Shown here: positions 7,167 to 10,329 of the stretch, one piece after another
Numbering within the stretch: position 1 is the stretch's first letter
Layout of the letters: each line of letters opens with the position of its first letter
Source: Deltaproteobacteria bacterium
GTDB taxonomy: Bacteria; Desulfobacterota; Desulfuromonadia; Desulfuromonadales; BM103
NCBI GenBank assembly: GCA_006226895.1
Contig: SBFN01000094.1
Location: 1 to 10,329 of the forward strand
Reading direction: 5' to 3'
Length of the DNA stretch: 10,329 nucleotides
The notes under the pieces: generated by a model
Databases searched by the model: none
What the model was told of the DNA's origin: nothing
Seen by the model: the letters and a program-made list of their open reading frames with translations, nothing else
Program-made: the position numbers and the translations under genes

Positions 7167-8024
7167 ATGGCCAAGCGTCCCGCACTAGGAAAGGGTATCG
7201 GTGCCCTGCTCACGTCCGCTTCCCAGGATGGTCGACACAAGTACTTTGTCTGCCCCGTCGAAGAACTCAAGCCACATAAGCAGCAGCCCCGTAAAACCTT
7301 CAATGACGCCAAGATGTCGGAATTGGTTGCTTCGATTCGGGAAAAGGGGGTGATCCAGCCCCTGGTTGTCCGTCACGCAGGTGATCATTATCAGATCATC
7401 GCCGGTGAACGTCGCTGGCGGGCTTCTCAGAAGGCGGGCCTTAAGGAGGTTCCGGTTGTTATTCAGGATGTCTCTGAAGACTGGGCCATGGAGATGGCCC
7501 TGATCGAGAATATCCAGCGTGAGGACCTGAACCCGATCGAGGAGGCTGAAGCCTACCGTTACCTGATGAGCACCTTTGATCTGTCCCAGGAAGAAGTCGC
7601 CCGTCGGGTTGGTCGGGAACGGCCTACCGTTGCTAACTCCCTGCGCCTGTTGCGCCTGCCGGAGATGATTCAACAGGATGTTGTTGCCGGCCAGTTGAGT
7701 ATGGGGCACGCCCGGGCCATTCTGGCGCTGGAAAGCGCTGGCCGTATCAAGGAAGTTCGAGACCAGGTAGTCAAGAAGCAGTTTTCTGTTCGTCAGACCG
7801 AAGCACTGGTTAAAAAGCTCAAGGGTGGTGTGACCAAAGCGGTCGCCCGCAAGAGCAAGCTTGATCCCGAAATGGTGGATCTTGCTGCCCGGTTGCAGCG
7901 CAGTCTCGGCACCAAGGTTAGTATTCTCCCCCAAGCCCGAGGTGGTAAGGGCGGCAAGATAGAGATCAGCTATTATTCGCCGGACGAACTCGAGCGGTTA
8001 CTCGATATTTTTGAAGGTCGATAG
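7167..8024 (+). CDS. parB: Chromosome partitioning protein ParB (Spo0J), CTP-dependent DNA clamp
   Basis: ParB binds parS, closes into a CTP-dependent sliding clamp, spreads over neighbouring DNA, stimulates ParA ATPase and in many bacteria recruits SMC. The 285-aa product shows the whole architecture. A basic N-terminal tail KRPALGKGIGAL (3-14) is the ParA-stimulating segment. The CTP-binding domain (about 25-125) has QPLVVR (64-69), GERRWRA (80-86) and ENIQREDLNPIE (114-125). The helix-turn-helix domain (about 139-200) begins LSQEEVARRVGRERPTVANSLRLL. A variable linker and a C-terminal dimerisation segment (about 255-285) complete it. GGGAG at 7151-7155, inside the end of parA, is its ribosome binding site. 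The length is typical and all nucleotide-binding motifs are intact, so I expect a fully active protein acting on the parS pair at 3677-3727. Confidence 0.97.
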   Translation: MAKRPALGKGIGALLTSASQDGRHKYFVCPVEELKPHKQQPRKTFNDAKMSELVASIREKGVIQPLVVRHAGDHYQIIAGERRWRASQKAGLKEVPVVIQDVSEDWAMEMALIENIQREDLNPIEEAEAYRYLMSTFDLSQEEVARRVGRERPTVANSLRLLRLPEMIQQDVVAGQLSMGHARAILALESAGRIKEVRDQVVKKQFSVRQTEALVKKLKGGVTKAVARKSKLDPEMVDLAARLQRSLGTKVSILPQARGGKGGKIEISYYSPDELERLLDIFEGR

Positions 8025-8063
8025 TCGAAAGAGTTTTCTTGTTTAGACTCACTATGGAGAGCT

Positions 8064-8094
8064 AGGAATATTAAGCGATGTTCAACAAGAAGGA
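8064..8094 (+). promoter_or_regulatory. Two ribosome binding sites for alternative bactofilin starts
   Basis: AGGA at 8064-8067 serves the ATG at 8078 and AGGA at 8091-8094 could serve the in-frame ATG at 8105; both have 10-nt spacing. The two products would differ by 9 residues, including the possible membrane-targeting tail. The second AGGA arises within lysine/glutamate codons and may be chance. Confidence 0.35.
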
Positions 8095-8497
8095 AAAAGA
8101 ACACATGCGTAAAGAAACTCCGATCGAAAAGAGTGATATCAAAGCCTTTTTGGGCCCAGGTAGCCAATTTGAAGGCAAGTTGGTGTTCAATGAGATTGTC
8201 CGTCTGGATGGTGCCTTTCGCGGTGAAGTGACTTCTCACGACACCCTGATTGTTGGTGAAAGTGCAGATATTCAAGCCGATATCCAGGTTGGAACCTTGA
8301 TTCTGAGCGGTAACTTCAAGGGCAATATTAAAGCCAAAACAAGGGTTGAACTCCGTTCTCCGGCCAAGGTCGATGGTACCATTGAGACTCCCGCGATCTC
8401 GGTAGAGGATGGGGTGTTGCTGAACGGCACGATTACAATGAGTAACGGTGAAAATGCGGCCGTAAGCAAACCCGTTGAGGTCGGCGCCAAGAAGTAG
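8078..8497 (+). CDS. Bactofilin (polymer-forming cytoskeletal protein, DUF583/CcmA family)
   Basis: Bactofilins self-assemble without nucleotide into filaments from a right-handed beta-helix and act as scaffolds for cell-shape, stalk, motility or chromosome-segregation proteins. The 139-aa product has a short charged N-tail (1-22), a core (about 23-125) with the regular hydrophobic/glycine spacing of the family (FEGKLVFNEIVRLDGAFRGEV at 31-51, then repeats such as GTLILSGNFKGNIKA), and a short disordered C-tail. The N-terminus MFNKKEK resembles the MFxK-type membrane-targeting motif known in bactofilins, which favours the ATG at 8078. AGGA (8064-8067) is 10 nt upstream of it. A second ATG at 8105 also has AGGA (8091-8094) at 10 nt and would drop that motif. 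It sits 53 nt after parB, probably in the same transcript. The specific role here is unknown; a link with ParABS is plausible. Confidence 0.9.
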   Translation: MFNKKEKEHMRKETPIEKSDIKAFLGPGSQFEGKLVFNEIVRLDGAFRGEVTSHDTLIVGESADIQADIQVGTLILSGNFKGNIKAKTRVELRSPAKVDGTIETPAISVEDGVLLNGTITMSNGENAAVSKPVEVGAKK

Positions 8498-8506
8498 CAC
8501 TTACCT

Positions 8507-8539
8507 TCCGTGGAGCGTATGGAGGGAACGGATCTTTTT
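8507..8539 (+). terminator. Weak intrinsic terminator candidate after the bactofilin gene
   Basis: TCCGT (8507-8511) pairs with ACGGA (8528-8532) across a 16-nt loop and is followed by TC and five Ts (8535-8539). The stem is only 5 bp, so this is a weak candidate, but the position is right for ending the par-bactofilin transcript ahead of the atp promoter candidate at 8565. Confidence 0.3.
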
Positions 8540-8564
8540 GTGACGATGTGTTGCGAAAAGAGTC

Positions 8565-8593
8565 TTGACAAGGCATAGGTGCTATGGTAGACA
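8565..8593 (+). promoter_or_regulatory. Probable sigma-70 type promoter of the atp operon
   Basis: A perfect -35 box TTGACA (8565-8570) is followed after 17 bp by TAGACA (8588-8593), which matches the -10 consensus at only three of six positions but is preceded by TGG, an extended -10 feature (TGn). It would give a transcript starting near 8600, with a leader of about 100 nt before atpF'. It is the only good -35 match I found in the gap. The -10 call is uncertain. Confidence 0.5.
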
Positions 8594-8643
8594 TCCTCTG
8601 CTTTGAGCGCCCAGCTTGAAGCTTTTTAAACGCTTCTAATTTT

Positions 8644-8656
8644 GTATACAGTATAC
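8644..8656. promoter_or_regulatory. 13-bp palindrome GTATAC-A-GTATAC, possible operator
   Basis: Two copies of the self-complementary hexamer GTATAC flank one A, making both an inverted and a direct repeat. It lies about 45 nt downstream of the predicted start of the atp transcript and 47 nt before the atpF' start codon. The symmetry fits a dimeric regulator site. No family can be assigned from the sequence alone, and with so A/T-rich a motif chance is possible. Confidence 0.35.
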
Positions 8657-8660
8657 CGAT

Positions 8661-8683
8661 GTACCTTGAATTATTTAAGGTGC
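8661..8683 (+). promoter_or_regulatory. Leader hairpin just before the atpF' ribosome binding site
   Basis: GTACCTTGAA (8661-8670) can pair with TTTAAGGTGC (8674-8683) around a TTA loop: ten pairs including two G-U wobbles. No T-run follows, so it is not a typical terminator. It ends 9 nt before the GAGGT (8693-8697) that serves atpF', and might affect translation or mRNA stability. The folding is inferred by eye. Confidence 0.35.
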
Positions 8684-8703
8684 GAACTTAATGAGGTAAG
8701 ACA

Positions 8704-9129
8704 GTGATCGAGCTAGACGGCACACTGCTCCTGCAGTTTGTCAATTTCATGATTCTTCTGGTTGTGCTGAATGCACTGCTCTTCAAGCCATTGCGTGCTG
8801 CTCTCAAGGCTCGCAAGGAAACTATTGAGGGCTCCAAGGCCAAGGTTCAGGATATTGATGAGCAGGTACAGGCACAAATTGTACGCTACGAGGCACAGCT
8901 TAATGAAGCCCGTCAACAGGGCGCTCAGGAACGTTCTGCCCTGCGTAAGACCGGTCAGGAAGAAGAAGTCCGCATCCTTGGTGAAGCTAATCGTACCGCT
9001 GCAGACAAGTTGCAGAAGATCACAGCGCAAATCCAGGAAGAAGCCGACTCTGCCCGTCAGGAACTGCGTAGCCAAACCGATGCTCTGGCTAAAGAGATTG
9101 CCGGTAAGGTACTCGGGAGGGCTGTTTGA
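8704..9129 (+). CDS. atpF': ATP synthase Fo subunit b' (AtpF'/AtpX)
   Basis: This is one of two b-type subunits forming the peripheral stalk that holds F1 against rotation. The 141-aa product has a single N-terminal membrane segment (about 7-27, LLLQFVNFMILLVVLNALLF), the family turn FKPLRAALKARKETI (27-41), then a long charged coiled coil to the C-terminus. No signal peptide precedes the membrane segment, unlike the b subunit encoded next. The start is GTG at 8704, supported by GAGGT (8693-8697) at 6 nt; no suitable ATG is nearby. It is the first gene of the operon, with atpF overlapping its stop. Assignment as b' rather than b rests on order (first of two) and the short form; pairing as a b-b' heterodimer is inferred from other bacteria with this arrangement. 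Confidence 0.93.
   Translation: MIELDGTLLLQFVNFMILLVVLNALLFKPLRAALKARKETIEGSKAKVQDIDEQVQAQIVRYEAQLNEARQQGAQERSALRKTGQEEEVRILGEANRTAADKLQKITAQIQEEADSARQELRSQTDALAKEIAGKVLGRAV
9115..9120 (+). promoter_or_regulatory. Ribosome binding site fixing the atpF start
   Basis: GGGAGG lies 8 nt before the ATG at 9129 and inside the last codons of atpF'. It selects this ATG over the in-frame TTG at 9126 and shows that atpF has its own strong initiation site besides the TGATG overlap. Confidence 0.75.
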
Positions 9130-9728
9130 TGAGAAATTCCAACGCAAAGTTTATACCCACCCTGGTTAAATTGACGGCTATAACCGGCCTGGTGTTCTTG
9201 CCAGTTGTTGCTCTGGCAAGTGGCGGCGGTGGTCATGCCGACAGTGGTGTCCTTATTAAGGACTTCGCATACCGTTGTTTCAACTTCGCCTTGATGGTTG
9301 GTTTGCTCGTCTATTTTGTGACCAAGCCAATTCGCAAAGGCCTCAAGGGTCGTACGGCGGAGATTGAGAAAACTCTCGCCGATGCGCAGGCTGCCAAGGA
9401 AGCTGCTGAAGCCAAACATCTCGAGTACAGTGAGAAGCTGGCCAAGGCAACCGAAGAGATTGCCGACATTAAAGAAGCGATTCGTCGCGAAGGCGAGCTG
9501 GAGCGTGACAAGATCATTGCTTCTGCCAAAGAGTTAGCAATCAAGATTGAACAAGAAGCAGACAACAAGGCCTCCGGCGTGGTCGTAAAGGCTCGCGCTG
9601 AGTTGCGTAAGGAGGCTGCAAGCCTGGCCGTGGAACTTGCAGAAGACATGCTGAAAAAGCAGGTCTCTGCGGACGATCAGAAGCGTCTGGTCGATGAATA
9701 TATGCAAAAAGTGGGAGAACTCCATTGA
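9129..9728 (+). CDS. atpF: ATP synthase Fo subunit b with signal-peptide-like N-terminus
   Basis: This is the second peripheral-stalk b subunit. From the ATG at 9129 it is 199 aa, longer than the usual 156 or so of E. coli. The extra length is at the front: a basic start (MRNSNAKF), a hydrophobic stretch (about 10-28) and VALAS-GGGG (27-35), which looks like a signal peptide with cleavage after ALA (residue 30). The true b-subunit membrane segment follows at about 46-64 (RCFNFALMVGLLVYFVTKP), then a highly charged coiled coil (about 75-190). A similar N-terminus is found in Geobacter-type b subunits, to my knowledge, so it is probably genuine and not a wrong start. The start overlaps the atpF' stop by one base (TGATG) with GGGAGG upstream. 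Its stop overlaps the atpH start. Confidence 0.94.
   Translation: MRNSNAKFIPTLVKLTAITGLVFLPVVALASGGGGHADSGVLIKDFAYRCFNFALMVGLLVYFVTKPIRKGLKGRTAEIEKTLADAQAAKEAAEAKHLEYSEKLAKATEEIADIKEAIRREGELERDKIIASAKELAIKIEQEADNKASGVVVKARAELRKEAASLAVELAEDMLKKQVSADDQKRLVDEYMQKVGELH
9713..9717 (+). promoter_or_regulatory. Ribosome binding site supporting the TTG start of atpH
   Basis: GGGAG is 7 nt before the TTG at 9725. Together with the TTGA overlap with the atpF stop it explains initiation at a rare start codon; the next in-frame ATG is at 9779 and would remove the conserved RRYAKAL segment. Confidence 0.7.
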
Positions 9729-10267
9729 GTGTCAGTGCCCTAACCAGACGGTATGCCAAGGCGTTGGTTGAAATCGGCATGGAAGAAAAGGCTGTTGAGG
9801 CCTATGCTGATGAATTGGCCAAGGTCAAAGAGATCCTGTCTCAAGAAGAGTTGTTGAGCCAGTTGCTTGACAACCCCACCCTGGCCCAGGAAAAGAAAAA
9901 GGTCGTTTTGGCCGAACTCTGCAAGGCCCTAGAGCTATCGGCAGGAATGGTCAAATTTCTCGGCCTCCTCCTCAGTAAAGATCGCCTCTGCTTCCTAGGC
10001 CAGATCGAAGAAAGTTATCGACGCCAGGCGGACGAACTGTCCGGTATCCTGAGCGCTAAAGTTACAGCTGCCACTGAACTGGACGATGTACAGCAGCAGG
10101 CGATTGCCTCCGGCCTGGAGAAGCAGACCGGTAAGCAAATCGCCTTAACTGTTGAAGTTGAAGCCGACCTGATCGGTGGCTTGCAAGCGGAAATTGGCGG
10201 TCGTCTTTTTGATGGCAGTGTCAAAACTCAACTCAAACGAATCGAAGAATCCTTGAAGAATCCTTAA
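9725..10267 (+). CDS. atpH: ATP synthase F1 subunit delta (OSCP)
   Basis: Delta caps the F1 head and ties it to the b/b' stalk. The 180-aa product is of normal length. The N-terminal helical domain begins SALTRRYAKALVEIG (4-18), the hallmark of the family, and contacts the alpha subunits. The C-terminal part contains the conserved DLIGGLQAEIGGRLFDGSVKTQL stretch, starting near residue 147, which contacts the b subunits. The start is a TTG overlapping the atpF stop by 4 nt (TTGA), which suggests translation coupled to atpF. atpA begins 25 nt later. The C-terminal domain is a little richer in Gln/Glu than in model proteins but nothing appears missing. Confidence 0.96.
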   Translation: MSVSALTRRYAKALVEIGMEEKAVEAYADELAKVKEILSQEELLSQLLDNPTLAQEKKKVVLAELCKALELSAGMVKFLGLLLSKDRLCFLGQIEESYRRQADELSGILSAKVTAATELDDVQQQAIASGLEKQTGKQIALTVEVEADLIGGLQAEIGGRLFDGSVKTQLKRIEESLKNP

Positions 10268-10292
10268 CGAACAGGGTGATGAGGTCGTAATA

Positions 10293-10329
10293 ATGCAAAT
10301 CAAAGCAGAAGAAATCAGCGCAATTATCA
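10293..10329 (+). CDS. atpA: ATP synthase F1 subunit alpha, 5' end only
   Basis: Twelve codons are visible before the window ends: MQIKAEEISAII, the normal beginning of AtpA, which precedes the membrane-facing N-terminal helix. The ATG has GAGGT (10281-10285) 7 nt upstream. The position directly after atpH fits the order delta-alpha-gamma-beta-epsilon. The catalytic interface and nucleotide-binding motifs lie outside the window. The call rests on context plus a short but characteristic N-terminus. Confidence 0.9.
   Translation, partial: MQIKAEEISAII

Noticed and set aside
7185..7934. Long open frame on the - strand (249 aa) inside parB
   Set aside because: Antisense to a complete ParB with all motifs; no ribosome binding site or domain seen.
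8613..8627. AGCTTGAAGCT palindrome followed by Ts as a terminator
   Set aside because: The stem would have at most five pairs with almost no loop, and it lies downstream of the likely atp promoter, where termination would silence the operon.
8616..8650. Second atp promoter using TTGAAG (8616) and TATACA (8645)
   Set aside because: The spacing is 23 bp, too long for a sigma-70 promoter, and no better -10 sits at 16-18 bp.

Overview
This window is a contiguous run of conserved bacterial housekeeping genes, all on the + strand. Gene content and order are typical of the neighbourhood of a chromosomal replication origin. Protein sequence and gene order suggest a deltaproteobacterium of the Desulfuromonadales type (Desulfuromonas, Pelobacter or Geobacter relatives). 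The supporting points are a parAB pair followed by a bactofilin, then an ATP synthase cluster that starts with two b-type subunits (b' and b) and goes straight to delta and alpha without atpB or atpE, and a b subunit that carries a signal-peptide-like N-terminus. The base composition looks balanced (by eye about half G+C). The species assignment is inference; no rRNA is present.

Layout. 22-3674: yidC (membrane insertase), khpB/jag (RNA-binding KH-R3H protein) and mnmE (tRNA-modifying GTPase), packed with 9-nt and overlapping junctions. 3675-3755: a short gap holding two parS centromere sites, each with the core GTTTCACGTGGAAC, 35 bp apart. 3756-6245: mnmG (partner of MnmE in wobble-uridine modification) and rsmG (16S rRNA m7G methyltransferase). 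6246-6396: a 151-bp gap with a perfect 9-bp inverted repeat, then a good ribosome binding site. 6397-8024: parA and parB, which act on the parS sites upstream. 8078-8497: a bactofilin. 8498-8703: a 206-bp regulatory gap with a possible weak terminator, a TTGACA promoter candidate, a 13-bp GTATAC palindrome and a leader hairpin. 8704-10329: atpF', atpF, atpH and the first 12 codons of atpA, with overlapping translation signals.

How they work together. YidC and KhpB belong to the rpmH-rnpA-yidC-jag group usually found beside dnaA, which should lie to the left of this window. MnmE and MnmG form one enzyme complex for tRNA U34 modification; RsmG modifies the ribosome decoding region. ParA, ParB and the parS pair make a complete chromosome segregation system within 4.4 kb. 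The bactofilin next to parB is a plausible cytoskeletal partner, as bactofilins scaffold ParABS in Myxococcus. The atp genes begin the F1 part of the ATP synthase together with the peripheral stalk.

I see no mobile element, CRISPR array, RNA gene, frameshift or foreign-looking gene. The window is mostly ordinary; the points worth a second look are the parS pair, the par-bactofilin linkage and the atp leader region.
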